DNA of 64,000 nucleotides from Faecalibacterium sp. (lineage in GTDB: Bacteria > Bacillota > Clostridia > Oscillospirales > Ruminococcaceae), in contig JARHYC010000021.1 of the NCBI GenBank assembly GCA_029264955.1, positions 1 to 64,000 on the forward strand, written 5' to 3'. The first letter of the stretch is position 1; each line of letters begins with the position of its first letter. Below, one piece after another: positions 18,755 through 28,528 of this stretch. The notes below the pieces were generated by a model. It did no database searches, was not told where the DNA came from, and saw nothing but the letters and a program-made list of their open reading frames with translations. A program made the translations under genes and the position numbers.

Positions 18755-19048
18755 TTAGTAGAGCATCATCAGATTCGTCTGCACCAGCAGCACAAATCCT
18801 ACGATTTCCGCCACCAGAATGGCGGGAACGCCCCACATAAACTTCTTTTTCTTGGTCTTATGATGGAACATCAGCATACCCAAAAGCGCACCTGCGCCGC
18901 CGCCCAGCACTGCTGCCAGCAGCAGACGGCTTTCCGGGATACGCCATTCATTGCGCTTTGCGCGTCGCTTATCCACACCGTACAAACCAAAGGCATACAG
19001 GTTCAGCAACAGCAAAACCTTCCACAACAGACTCACGCTCAAATGCAT
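18755..19048 (-). CDS. DUF1294-family small membrane protein
   Basis: NLYAFGLYGVDKRRAKRNEWRIPESRLLLAAVLGGGAGALLGMLMFHHKTKKKKF is typical DUF1294. Confidence 0.85.
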   Translation of the reverse strand: MHLSVSLLWKVLLLLNLYAFGLYGVDKRRAKRNEWRIPESRLLLAAVLGGGAGALLGMLMFHHKTKKKKFMWGVPAILVAEIVGFVLLVQTNLMMLY

Positions 19049-19689
19049 TCTACTCGCTCCTTCTTTCGGAAATAAAAAATGAAGTACCAGGGAATGACCA
19101 TTGCCAACCCCCACGCCACATCAATAATGGAATGCTGCTTTGTAAACACTGTAGAGGCACAAATCAGCAGTGCCCAACCCCAGGCCAGCCATTTCAGCCA
19201 GGGGCGATCCTGTGCCAGCTTGCTATTGCTGATGCATAATGCCATACAACCGCTGGACTGGCAGTGAATCGACGGGCATACATTGGTGGGCGAATCGGCA
19301 CGCCATAGCAACGACATCACAAAGGTCCCCAGATTTTCTCGTCCCAGCGTAGACAAATCCGGGCGCAGTGCCAAGCCATTGGGGAACAGCATATACCAAA
19401 TCAGGCAGAAGGTCATACCGGAAAACATACATAGACACAACCGCCGATAGTTGGGGGTATCGTTCCACCACAACAGCGCAAGCACGCCCGCAAGCAACAA
19501 AAACCAGCTGCAATAGGGCAAAAAGAACCATTCACAAAACGGGATCTTATCATCCAGCGGTGACCAAATAATATATTTCGGCGTAGTAATCAAATGGTCA
19601 ATTGTAAAGAACCAAACCAGATACACGACCCAATACAGCTGGTACCACAAATACGGTCGCAGCTGTACACGATGTTGTTTCGTCAACAT
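19039..19689 (-). CDS. PAP2 superfamily membrane phosphatase-like protein, second paralog
   Basis: RADSPTNVCPSIHCQSSGCMA...TKQHSIIDVAWGLAMVIPWYFIFYF; same architecture as 9505-10194. Confidence 0.82.
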   Translation of the reverse strand: MLTKQHRVQLRPYLWYQLYWVVYLVWFFTIDHLITTPKYIIWSPLDDKIPFCEWFFLPYCSWFLLLAGVLALLWWNDTPNYRRLCLCMFSGMTFCLIWYMLFPNGLALRPDLSTLGRENLGTFVMSLLWRADSPTNVCPSIHCQSSGCMALCISNSKLAQDRPWLKWLAWGWALLICASTVFTKQHSIIDVAWGLAMVIPWYFIFYFRKKERVECI

Positions 19690-19847
19690 AAAACCTTTTT
19701 CCTTTCCCGGCAAAACTGCCTTTCGCCGGGGTAGTTCCCGGTGACATTAAAAAGTATTGTAGCACAGAACCCACCTCTTGCACAAGCTGTGCACGGCGTG
19801 TACAATAGAGAAACACCCCAACCCGCAACACAGAAAGGACCATCGAT

Positions 19848-20747
19848 ATGTCAAAATCTCCAATCCGTCTAATTGCTTATGATCTGGACGGCACGATGTT
19901 AAATAATGATAAAAAGATCTCTGAAGCCAACCTTGCCGCATTGGCCGAAGCCCGTGCCAAAGGCTGCGTTTTACTGCCGGCAACCGGACGTCCGCTGTGT
20001 ATGCTGTACGGCCCCATTATCGAAGTGCCGGGTGTACGTTATGTATTGACCTCTAACGGCGCCGCTATCTGGGATATGGGCAGCGACCCTTACGCAACCG
20101 TGCGCAGCTGCCGCGGTGATTTGATGAACACTCCGGAGGGCGAACTCCCCCCGGACGCACGTTGCATTGCGCTGTCTCCCCTGCCGGCGAAAACCGCCAT
20201 TACGGTAGTGGAGGCCCTACGCCCCTTCCTACCTGGTGTTTTGAAGGTATTCGTTTCCGGCAAAATGCTGTATGAACCCGCAAGCTTTCAATGGGAACAG
20301 GAAAATGGCAAAGTAGGTTTCCGCCACGAACCGGGTCTTGCCGCCATAGTACCCAACCTGAGCGAAGTACTTCCTGTATGGGACGGACAGATCGAAAAGG
20401 TTTGTATGTTCTTTGAAACCGATGAAAAGCTCCAGCAGGCACGCAAAGCTCTGGATCAGTTACCCAATATTGAAGTGGTACAGGGTGCGCCGGACAATCT
20501 GGAGGTCACTTCTCCCGGTGTAGATAAAGGTCTGGGTCTGGAAAAAGCCTGTGAAGCGTTGGGCATTGACCCTGCTTGTGCGCTTGCTCTAGGTGACAGC
20601 GAGAACGATTTTGCGATGCTGCGCCGTGCCGGTTTTGCCGGTGTGGTAGCCAACGGCTTCCCAGAAGCGAAAACACTGGCAGATTATGTTTCGCAGGCAG
20701 ACAACGACCATGACGGCGCTGCTGAAATTATCCATCACTATATCTGA
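19848..20747 (+). CDS. HAD-superfamily hydrolase, Cof type
   Basis: IAYDLDGTMLNNDKKIS, LPATGRP, LALGDSENDFAMLRRAGFAGVVANGFPEAK. Confidence 0.9.
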   Translation: MSKSPIRLIAYDLDGTMLNNDKKISEANLAALAEARAKGCVLLPATGRPLCMLYGPIIEVPGVRYVLTSNGAAIWDMGSDPYATVRSCRGDLMNTPEGELPPDARCIALSPLPAKTAITVVEALRPFLPGVLKVFVSGKMLYEPASFQWEQENGKVGFRHEPGLAAIVPNLSEVLPVWDGQIEKVCMFFETDEKLQQARKALDQLPNIEVVQGAPDNLEVTSPGVDKGLGLEKACEALGIDPACALALGDSENDFAMLRRAGFAGVVANGFPEAKTLADYVSQADNDHDGAAEIIHHYI

Positions 20748-20753
20748 ATCCAA

Positions 20754-20797
20754 TAAAAGCGGCACACAGAAAAACTTCTGTGTGCCGCTTTTATTGT
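20754..20797. terminator. Bidirectional terminator between the HAD gene and dnaJ
   Basis: aatAAAAGCGGCACACAGAAaaacTTCTGTGTGCCGCTTTTatt. Confidence 0.85.
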
Positions 20798-20813
20798 CGT
20801 TTTATGGACGGAA

Positions 20814-21974
20814 TCAGCCACCAAAATGACTCTTCAGGTTCTTGAAGAATCCCTTGCGCTTTTCATAATTGTCGTCCTTCATCGTTCCGTCGAACTTCTC
20901 CAGTGCTTCACGCTGGTGGCGGTTCAGCTTCTTTGGGATTTCAACTTCACACTTAACGTACATATCACCACGGCCGCGACCATTCACATACTGAATGCCC
21001 TTACCGCGCAGACGGAATGTAGTTCCGCTCTGGGTACCTTCAGGGATGGAATATTCCACCTTGCCATCCACGGTAGGTACTTCTACCTTTGCGCCCAAAA
21101 CAGCCTGACTGTAGGTAATGGGCAGGTTGACCCAAATGTCGTAGCCGTCGCGCTGGAACAGGTTGTCCGGACGAACCGTAACCATTACAATTACATCGCC
21201 GTTTGGCCCGCCATTCTGGCCTGCATCACCCATGCCGCGCAGCGCAATGCTCTGATCATCATCGATACCCGCAGGGATCGTGACCTCCAGACGCTTCTTC
21301 ACGCCGACTTTACCGCCGCCATGGCACTTCTTACAGGGCGTTTTGATAATCTTGCCTTTACCGCCACAGCGCGGGCAGGGCTGCTGGCTCTGCATCACAC
21401 CAAAGGGGGTACGCTGCTGGCGCACGGTGTACCCGCGACCGCCGCAGTCCGGGCAGGTCTCGGGCGAAGTACCCTTTTCTGCGCCGGTACCATTACATTC
21501 GGGGCAGGTATCCTGACGAGTGATTTCCACGTTCTTCTTGCAGCCATGAACGGCTTCCTCGAAGCTCAGAACCACACGCACACGGATGTCGGCACCCTTA
21601 CGGGGTGCGTTAGGGTTCGAGCGGCCACCGCCGCCAAAACCGCCGCCGAAGCCGCCGCCAAAGATATCGCCGAAGATATCGCCCAAATCTCCAAAGCCAC
21701 CAAAGCCGCCGCCAAAACCGCCGCCCTGACCGGCACCATAGTTGGGGTCTACTCCGGCAAAGCCGAACTGATCATACCGCTGCCGCTTTTCCGGGTCGCT
21801 AAGCACCTCATTTGCTTCGTTGATCTCCTTGAACTTTTCCTCAGCTTCTTTATCGCCGGGGTTATAGTCCGGGTGATACTTCAGTGCCAGCTTACGGTAT
21901 GCCTTTTTGATTTCATCGGCACTAGCGCCCTTCGCAATGCCCAGCACCTCATAGTAATCACGTTTTTCTGCCAT
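20814..21974 (-). CDS. dnaJ: Chaperone DnaJ
   Basis: J domain ([34 protein letters not shown]), Gly/Phe linker, CxxCxGxG zinc-finger repeats. Confidence 0.97.
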   Translation of the reverse strand: MAEKRDYYEVLGIAKGASADEIKKAYRKLALKYHPDYNPGDKEAEEKFKEINEANEVLSDPEKRQRYDQFGFAGVDPNYGAGQGGGFGGGFGGFGDLGDIFGDIFGGGFGGGFGGGGRSNPNAPRKGADIRVRVVLSFEEAVHGCKKNVEITRQDTCPECNGTGAEKGTSPETCPDCGGRGYTVRQQRTPFGVMQSQQPCPRCGGKGKIIKTPCKKCHGGGKVGVKKRLEVTIPAGIDDDQSIALRGMGDAGQNGGPNGDVIVMVTVRPDNLFQRDGYDIWVNLPITYSQAVLGAKVEVPTVDGKVEYSIPEGTQSGTTFRLRGKGIQYVNGRGRGDMYVKCEVEIPKKLNRHQREALEKFDGTMKDDNYEKRKGFFKNLKSHFGG

Positions 21975-22081
21975 ACACTCTCACCTTATAACCTGCAAAT
22001 GCCGCCCCGGGTTCCGGAGCGGCCTTGCACTATCGGGCAGCCTGCCCCATTAAGGGCCGCCGCGCTTTCTTTGTTCAGTTA

Positions 22082-23941
22082 TTAGACTTCCTTAAAGTCT
22101 GCATCCACAACGCCGTCATCTGCAGGGCCATTGTTCTGCGTGCCCGCATCAGGGCCGGGCTGCTGTGCGCCTGCTGCCTGCTGTGCAGCAGCTGCAGCCT
22201 GGTACATACGCTCGAACACCTTGCTCAACTCTTCCTGCTTTGCCTTGATGTCCTCAACAGTGCCGCTCTGAACAGCGGTCTTCAGGTCAGCCAGCTTTGC
22301 CTCAGCTTCGCTCTTCACGTCAGCGGGCATCTTGTCGCCGTTCTCCTTCAGCATCTTCTCAGTCTGGAAGACCATCTGGTCAGCGCCATTACGCAGGTCG
22401 ATTTCTTCGCGCTTCTTCTTGTCGTCTTCGGCATACTGCTCAGCCTCGTGAACAGCCTTTTCGATGTCGTCCTTGGACATATTGGTGGAAGCAGTAATGG
22501 TGATACTCTGTTCCTTGCCGGTGCCCAGATCCTTAGCGCTTACATGCACAATGCCGTTTGCGTCGATATCGAAGGTAACTTCGATCTGAGGCACACCACG
22601 GGGAGCCGGAGCGATGCCGTCCAGATGGAAGGTTCCCAGGCTCTTGTTGTCCTTAGCAAACTCACGCTCGCCCTGCAGAACATTGACCTCAACAGAAGGC
22701 TGGTTGTCCACAGCAGTGGAGAACACCTGGCTCTTCTTGGTGGGGATAGTGGTGTTACGGTCGATGATCTTGGTGCAAACGCCGCCCAGGGTCTCAATGC
22801 CCAGGCTCAGCGGGGTAACGTCCAGCAGCAGCAGGCCCTTCACGTCGCCCTGCAGAACACCGCCCTGAATAGCAGCGCCAACTGCAACGCACTCGTCAGG
22901 GTTAATGCCCTTGAAGGGCTCGCAGTTCAGTTCCTTCTTAACAGCCTCAGCAACTGCGGGGATACGGGTAGAACCGCCAACCAGCAGAACCTTCTTCAGG
23001 TCAGAAGCCTTCAGGCCAGCATCTGCCAGAGCCTGACGCACGGGGCGCATGGTGCGATCGACCAGGTCTGCGGTCAGTTCGTTGAACTTTGCACGGCTCA
23101 GGGTCATATCCAGGTGCTTGGGGCCGGTTGCATCCGCAGTGATGAAGGGCAGGTTAATCTGGCTGCTCATTGCGCTGGACAGCTCGATCTTAGCCTTTTC
23201 AGCAGCTTCCTTCAGGCGCTGTGCAGCCATCTTGTCCTGACGCAGGTCGATGTTGTTCTCAGCCTGGAATGCGTCAGCCATCCAGTCGATGATGCGCTGG
23301 TCGAAGTCATCGCCGCCCAGACGGGTATCGCCGTTGGTAGCCAGAACTTCGGTAACACCGTCGCCCATCTCAATGATGGAAACGTCGAACGTACCGCCGC
23401 CCAGGTCGTAAACCATAATCTTCTGATCATCTTCCTTGTCGACACCGTATGCCAGAGAAGCAGCGGTGGGCTCGTTGATGATACGCTTAACGTTCAGACC
23501 GGCGATGGTACCTGCGTCCTTAGTTGCCTGACGCTGGCTGTCGTTGAAGTATGCGGGAACCGTAATAACAGCTTCGGTGACAGGCTCGCCCAGGTAAGCC
23601 TCAGCGTCAGCCTTCAGCTTTTGCAGAATCATAGCGCTGATCTGCTGGGGAGTGTAATCAGCCTCGCCGATGGAACCGTCAGCCAGCTTTGCCTGGGTGA
23701 CGTGAACCTTGTTGCTGGTACCCATATCACGCTTGACGGAAGAAACGGTGTTCTCCGGATTAGTGATAGCCTGACGCTTTGCAACCTGACCTACCAGACG
23801 ATCGCCCGTCTTGGTGAAGCCGACAACGGAAGGCGTTGTACGCGCGCCCTCCGCGTTAGCGATAACAACAGGCTCGCCGCCTTCGATAACAGCAACACAG
23901 CTGTTTGTAGTACCCAAGTCAATACCAATGATTTTACTCAT
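22082..23941 (-). CDS. dnaK: Chaperone DnaK
   Basis: [42 protein letters not shown] through the [25 protein letters not shown]-terminus. Confidence 0.98.
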   Translation of the reverse strand: MSKIIGIDLGTTNSCVAVIEGGEPVVIANAEGARTTPSVVGFTKTGDRLVGQVAKRQAITNPENTVSSVKRDMGTSNKVHVTQAKLADGSIGEADYTPQQISAMILQKLKADAEAYLGEPVTEAVITVPAYFNDSQRQATKDAGTIAGLNVKRIINEPTAASLAYGVDKEDDQKIMVYDLGGGTFDVSIIEMGDGVTEVLATNGDTRLGGDDFDQRIIDWMADAFQAENNIDLRQDKMAAQRLKEAAEKAKIELSSAMSSQINLPFITADATGPKHLDMTLSRAKFNELTADLVDRTMRPVRQALADAGLKASDLKKVLLVGGSTRIPAVAEAVKKELNCEPFKGINPDECVAVGAAIQGGVLQGDVKGLLLLDVTPLSLGIETLGGVCTKIIDRNTTIPTKKSQVFSTAVDNQPSVEVNVLQGEREFAKDNKSLGTFHLDGIAPAPRGVPQIEVTFDIDANGIVHVSAKDLGTGKEQSITITASTNMSKDDIEKAVHEAEQYAEDDKKKREEIDLRNGADQMVFQTEKMLKENGDKMPADVKSEAEAKLADLKTAVQSGTVEDIKAKQEELSKVFERMYQAAAAAQQAAGAQQPGPDAGTQNNGPADDGVVDADFKEV

Positions 23942-24036
23942 AATAAATTTCTCCTCTCTAAATGGTTGGAAGTTGTTTTTTATATTGGGATGTTGAAAAA
24001 TCTTTTTATTCAAAAACGCGATAGGCGTTTGAAGCT

Positions 24037-24654
24037 TTATTCTGCTACGATAACAGTAGCGTGGCGAATGATGCGATCCCCGATGCGGTAGCCCTTTTGG
24101 TAAACCGTTATGACGCAGCCACTTTCGACACCTTCGGGTGCGGGCATCTGGGATACAGCGTTCATCACATTGGGGTCAAAAGGCAAGCCCATTGCCTCGA
24201 TTTCAGTGATGTTCATCTTTTCCAGTGCCTGTGCAGCCTTGTCCAGTGTCATCACAACGCCCTTCTTGTAGGCTTCGTCGGTGGTGGGAGCGCTCGCTGC
24301 CATCTCCAGTGTATCCAGAATCGGTAAGATGTGATTAACTGCGAAACTCACACCATCGTTGAACTTCTGGTCTGCTTCGCGTGCGCTGCGCTTACGGAAG
24401 TTTTCATATTCCGCAGCGGTACGCAACAGCTGCTCTTTTGTATCCGCCGCAGTTGTTTCTGCGGTTTCCAGCTTTGCTTTCAGCGATTCAATCTCTTTGG
24501 TTTTCTTGCCGAACAGATCTTTCTTTTCCTTGGCAGCGGGTGTACCTTCTGCCTTTTCCTCAGCAGGAGCCTGCTGCGTTTCCTCAGCAGCTGCCTCGGT
24601 CTCCTTGACCGTTGCTTCGGCAGCTTCCTGCTCGCGCTTGGCTTCTTCGCTCAT
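24037..24654 (-). CDS. grpE: Nucleotide exchange factor GrpE
   Basis: [60 protein letters not shown]. Confidence 0.95.
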   Translation of the reverse strand: MSEEAKREQEAAEATVKETEAAAEETQQAPAEEKAEGTPAAKEKKDLFGKKTKEIESLKAKLETAETTAADTKEQLLRTAAEYENFRKRSAREADQKFNDGVSFAVNHILPILDTLEMAASAPTTDEAYKKGVVMTLDKAAQALEKMNITEIEAMGLPFDPNVMNAVSQMPAPEGVESGCVITVYQKGYRIGDRIIRHATVIVAE

Positions 24655-24690
24655 CTTCTATATCCTCCTTTAATGCAGGTAAAATCTAAG

Positions 24691-25713
24691 CTATTCTTCA
24701 TTTCCTGTCCGGCCAGACATTCCCTCACCCAACTCTTGGGCAAAAGCTTCCAGCACCGGAATCAAACGGGAGAACGGCATTCTCGCCGGACCAACCAGTG
24801 CAATCGCACCGGTCAAACCGCCGCCGACCATGTATCGTTTTGCAACGATGCACAGCCCCGGCATTGCCGGTTTCATATCCTCCCCCAGGAAAACTGTGGT
24901 GCGTCCGGTAGAAGGTGTAATCATGGCACCTGCTCGCTCATCGTCATTGAGGTGTGTTACCAGCAGCGGCAGATAGGGCTGCAATTCCGGCCACTGGAGC
25001 AAGTACTGCTCACCGCCCAGAAATACATGCGGCTTAGAGGAATCCTCCAAAATACCTGCGGCTGCCATAATCACCGGAACCAGTGCCGAACCGGCTTGCT
25101 GGCACAACGCATTCAGCATCGCCTGATTCAGATCAACCGGCGCCACAAATGTCATATTGCTGTTCAGCAACGCCGCCAGATTTGCGGCATCGCCGCGGGT
25201 CAAGCCACGCGTCACATGTGCCACACGAGTACGTACACCGCCCGCCGAAGTTACGGCAAGCACCGCTGCCGCATAGCGGCCAACCTGTACCACTTCATAA
25301 TGTGCAATGCACAAGTCATCTGCCCGCGGAGTTGTAACCGCTGCTGTGCAGCCGGTCATCTTGGCAAGTGCCTTTGCAGCGCCCTGTGCCAGCTTATCCG
25401 GCTCCTGATCCAGCGAAGCAAACGCTCTGCGAATCTCCTGTACATCCTGCGGGTCTAATTTCATGTCGTCGTCCAGCAGATTGTCCAGATAAAAGCGGTA
25501 ACCCTTCGCGCTGGGAATTCGTCCCGCACTGGTATGGGGCTGTTCCAGCAAACCCAACTTGGTCAGTGCCGCCATTTCGTTACGCAATGTCGCACTAGAC
25601 ACCGCGCAGTCGAAGTAGTTGGCAAGCACGCCACTGCCGATTGGTTCGCCCTCCAACCCATAAAGCTGCACGATGGCCTGCATGATCTGTCGTTTTCTAT
25701 CATCCATCGGCAT
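24691..25713 (-). CDS. hrcA: Heat-inducible transcription repressor HrcA
   Basis: SSATLRNEMAALTKLGLLEQPHTSAGRIPSAKGYRFYLD; start of the hrcA-grpE-dnaK-dnaJ cluster; CIRCE just upstream. Confidence 0.97.
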   Translation of the reverse strand: MPMDDRKRQIMQAIVQLYGLEGEPIGSGVLANYFDCAVSSATLRNEMAALTKLGLLEQPHTSAGRIPSAKGYRFYLDNLLDDDMKLDPQDVQEIRRAFASLDQEPDKLAQGAAKALAKMTGCTAAVTTPRADDLCIAHYEVVQVGRYAAAVLAVTSAGGVRTRVAHVTRGLTRGDAANLAALLNSNMTFVAPVDLNQAMLNALCQQAGSALVPVIMAAAGILEDSSKPHVFLGGEQYLLQWPELQPYLPLLVTHLNDDERAGAMITPSTGRTTVFLGEDMKPAMPGLCIVAKRYMVGGGLTGAIALVGPARMPFSRLIPVLEAFAQELGEGMSGRTGNEE

Positions 25714-25736
25714 CGTGGTCGCCTCTCTTTCTCATT

Positions 25737-25763
25737 TTAGCACTCGTTCTCTTTGAGTGCTAA
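25737..25763. promoter_or_regulatory. CIRCE element (HrcA operator)
   Basis: Perfect TTAGCACTC-N9-GAGTGCTAA. Confidence 0.97.
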
Positions 25764-26011
25764 AACTATTATATGCAATTCCTGCAATCTGTCAACCCCT
25801 ATAAATACAAGTTTGAAAAACATTCATAATTCTGACATAATCGGGCTGACTTTTCTGGAGTAAAACCGCTATTTCCCGTGCAAAGGACTTTATTTCAGTT
25901 GATTTCTGGCCGTCCGCACAATGTTTTGCATCCTTCTTATTTTCTGTTCTTTTTATGAGCAAAGATGAAAAAAGAGAGACCATTCTCCGGTCTCTCCATT
26001 ATTATGGCAGT

Positions 26012-26551
26012 TCACTCATCCATCTGCTTTGCCAAAAGTTCTGCACTCAGCTCCACAGCAAGCACCTGCTCTGCGGTAGGGCTCACCATGCCGTCCGCTG
26101 CCAAAATTCCCACCGCACCGATTACATCTCCTGCTGTTAACACAGGGGTTGCTGCCAAAATTGCGCGGCTGCACCCCTCGCAAGGCATCAGCTGTTCCCC
26201 TTGGCGGCTGGCTGTGTAAGTTCTGCGCCGTTCCATGATGCGCTCCAACGGTCGAGCCACCCGCATTTCATGGAGTTCTTTTTTTCCGCTGCCGCCAGCT
26301 GCCACAATGTCATCTCGATCACAGACAAATGCTGTCACGCCCAATCGCTTGGATAAAACTGCCGCGTGCTGTTCCGCAGCCGTAGAAATCTCCGCTACCG
26401 GAGAATATTTTTTGAAGATAACCTCGCCATCTCCGGTTGTAAAAATTTCCAGCGGATCGCCCCGGCGAATTCTCTGTGTGCGGCGAATCTCCTTGGGGAT
26501 CACAATTCGCCCCAGTTCGTCAATACGGCGCACGATTCCGGTTGCTTTCAT
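26012..26551 (-). CDS. spoVT: SpoVT-like regulator (AbrB DNA-binding + GAF-like domain)
   Basis: MKATGIVRRIDELGRIVIPKEIRRTQRIRRGDPLEIFTTGDGEVIFKKY is a classic SpoVT/AbrB N-terminus. Confidence 0.88.
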   Translation of the reverse strand: MKATGIVRRIDELGRIVIPKEIRRTQRIRRGDPLEIFTTGDGEVIFKKYSPVAEISTAAEQHAAVLSKRLGVTAFVCDRDDIVAAGGSGKKELHEMRVARPLERIMERRRTYTASRQGEQLMPCEGCSRAILAATPVLTAGDVIGAVGILAADGMVSPTAEQVLAVELSAELLAKQMDE

Positions 26552-26709
26552 AAAAAATTCCTCCTTAACAGGTTTTCCTTTAGTATCTGCCAAAACTGGA
26601 ATTTTATTCTTTTTTGTTCTCACAAAAAAGAGCAGGCGCTTTTCAGCACCCGCTCTTTTTCAGATACGTTAGAAACAGGAAATTTCGTTATGTAACAGAT
26701 TGCTTTGTT

Positions 26710-28038
26710 TTATGCTTCCGCTTCCACTTCTACCAGCGGGTTGGCCATACGGTCAGCCAGCAGGCCTACCAGTAACATCGCCACTGCCACACTTACCCAG
26801 CCAAAGCCAGTTTTGAACATGGGCAGCTTTCCAAATACAGTACCTACTACACCCAGCGGCAGCTTTGCGTTATGCATTGCGTACACAACGCTGACAACGC
26901 CCGTGCCTGCCACTACACAAGGATATACAAACCGGCTGTTCTTCCACAGCTTGTCAGTCAGCCCCATCAGAATCAGAACAATCGCTACCGGATAGATTGC
27001 ATCCAGAACCGGAACAGAAATGCTCAAAATTGCAGTCAGACCCATGTTGCACACCAAGAAAGAGAAACCGACAATGCCACACACCCACTGACGATAAGAA
27101 ATCTTGCTAAACAGTGTGGAAAAATATCGAGAAATGGAGTTGATCAATCCAACACAAGTAGTCAAGCAAGCCAACGTAAAGATTGCCGCCAACAGCACAG
27201 CGCCACCATTGCCGAACAACTGATACACAATGCAGCGCAGTGTCCATGCGCCGTTATCCTGAATAGGATACACGCCAGAACTGCACATACCCATATACGC
27301 CAGCATTGCATAAACCAGAACCAAAACACTACCGGCGATAGTGCCAGCCACCACCGTATAATGAATCGTAGATTTTTTTTCTTTGATGCCAAAGGATGCC
27401 AACGTCATACTGATGACCAAGCCAAAGTTTAGTGCTGCGATAGTGTCCATCGTCTGATAGCCATCCGTAAAGCCCTGCATAACTGCCGTGCTTTCATAAG
27501 CAGCCTGAGGTACCGCTACCTGTACATCGCCGCGGAATACGAAGCTCAGGAACAAAAAGCCCAAGCAGCCCAGCGTCAGCGGGGTCAGCACTTTACCGAT
27601 ACGATCAACCAGCTTGGTGGGATTCAGGCCCAGCCACAAAGCCAGCAGGAAGAATACCAGCGAGTACAGTACCATGCATAAGGTCAGGTTCGTGCCTTCG
27701 GGCAGATACGGTGCAACTGCCATCTCAAACGGCACAGATGCCGCACGAGGAATTCCCAGACCAGGGCCAATGGACAAATAAATCAGAATGGTAAAAATCA
27801 GCGCAAAGCGTTTGCCTACCTTACGCCCCAGCTTTTCCAGTCCATCAAACTCTGCCACCACAATGACTCCCAGAATCGGTAGAACAACTGCCGTGACAAA
27901 AAATCCAACGAATGCACTTACGGTATGGCTACCAGCATTCTGTCCCAGAAAAGGCGGAAAAATCAAGTTGCCCGCACCAAAAAACAGGGAAAACAGCATA
28001 AAGCTGACCACTACCAGATTTTTCTTGCTTAGTTTCAT
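26710..28038 (-). CDS. brnQ: Branched-chain amino acid transport carrier
   Basis: SFMLFSLFFGAGNLIFPPFLGQNAG, LYLSIGPGLGIPRAASVPFEMAV; ATG at 28038. Confidence 0.93.
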   Translation of the reverse strand: MKLSKKNLVVVSFMLFSLFFGAGNLIFPPFLGQNAGSHTVSAFVGFFVTAVVLPILGVIVVAEFDGLEKLGRKVGKRFALIFTILIYLSIGPGLGIPRAASVPFEMAVAPYLPEGTNLTLCMVLYSLVFFLLALWLGLNPTKLVDRIGKVLTPLTLGCLGFLFLSFVFRGDVQVAVPQAAYESTAVMQGFTDGYQTMDTIAALNFGLVISMTLASFGIKEKKSTIHYTVVAGTIAGSVLVLVYAMLAYMGMCSSGVYPIQDNGAWTLRCIVYQLFGNGGAVLLAAIFTLACLTTCVGLINSISRYFSTLFSKISYRQWVCGIVGFSFLVCNMGLTAILSISVPVLDAIYPVAIVLILMGLTDKLWKNSRFVYPCVVAGTGVVSVVYAMHNAKLPLGVVGTVFGKLPMFKTGFGWVSVAVAMLLVGLLADRMANPLVEVEAEA

Positions 28039-28114
28039 AACGATTCTCCTTTTTCCTTTTTTTCCTACTTTCCTTACTCTCATTCCCCAATTTTTATCCG
28101 GCTCTTAAACGGAA

Positions 28115-28400
28115 AAAATAAAAGGCTCGTCTCAAATTTCTTTGAGACGAGCCTTGTCAAAAACAATACCCGCGGTACCACTCAAATTGTGCGACTTTCG
28201 CCGCACCACTTTCAGGCTCTAACAAGCCCTATGCACTAACGTAGCATTCACGAAAAACCCTACTGACAATTTTGTTTTAAGGTTTTCAGCTCGGAAGGGA
28301 TAGGATGTTTTAGCTGCTGTTTGCCTGGCTCGCACCAACGCCTGACTCTCTGGAAAACGCTTTGCTAAATCCGTCTTCGTCATCGCTTTTCATATGAAGT
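28115..28400 (-). promoter_or_regulatory. T-box leader upstream of brnQ
   Basis: On the minus strand: stem-I-like GCGATGACGAAGA...CCAGAGAGTCAGGCGTTGGTGCGAGCC, T-box sequence GAGTGGTACCGCGGGTA (about 28167-28184), then terminator GGCTCGTCTCAAAgaaaTTTGAGACGAGCC (28124-28153) + T-rich tail. Confidence 0.93.
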
Positions 28401-28528
28401 TATTGGGTGCATTTTAACACCGAATCCTATGCCTTGTCAAGCAAATCATTAACTTTTTTTGAATTTATTTTTCTGTATTCCATTACACGAACGAGATAAC
28501 GCAAAAGCAACCATTTCTTTTCGAACTT

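Noticed and set aside
20826-22085. 419-aa plus-strand ORF opposite dnaJ
   Set aside because: Shadow ORF of dnaJ; Ala/Thr-rich translation mirrors Gly/Phe codons on the other strand.
22025-24091. 688-aa plus-strand ORF opposite dnaK
   Set aside because: Antisense shadow of a strongly codon-biased dnaK gene; no RBS, no recognisable domain.
24331-25458. 375-aa plus-strand ORF opposite grpE/hrcA
   Set aside because: Spans two genuine reverse genes; Cys/His-rich nonsense-like composition.
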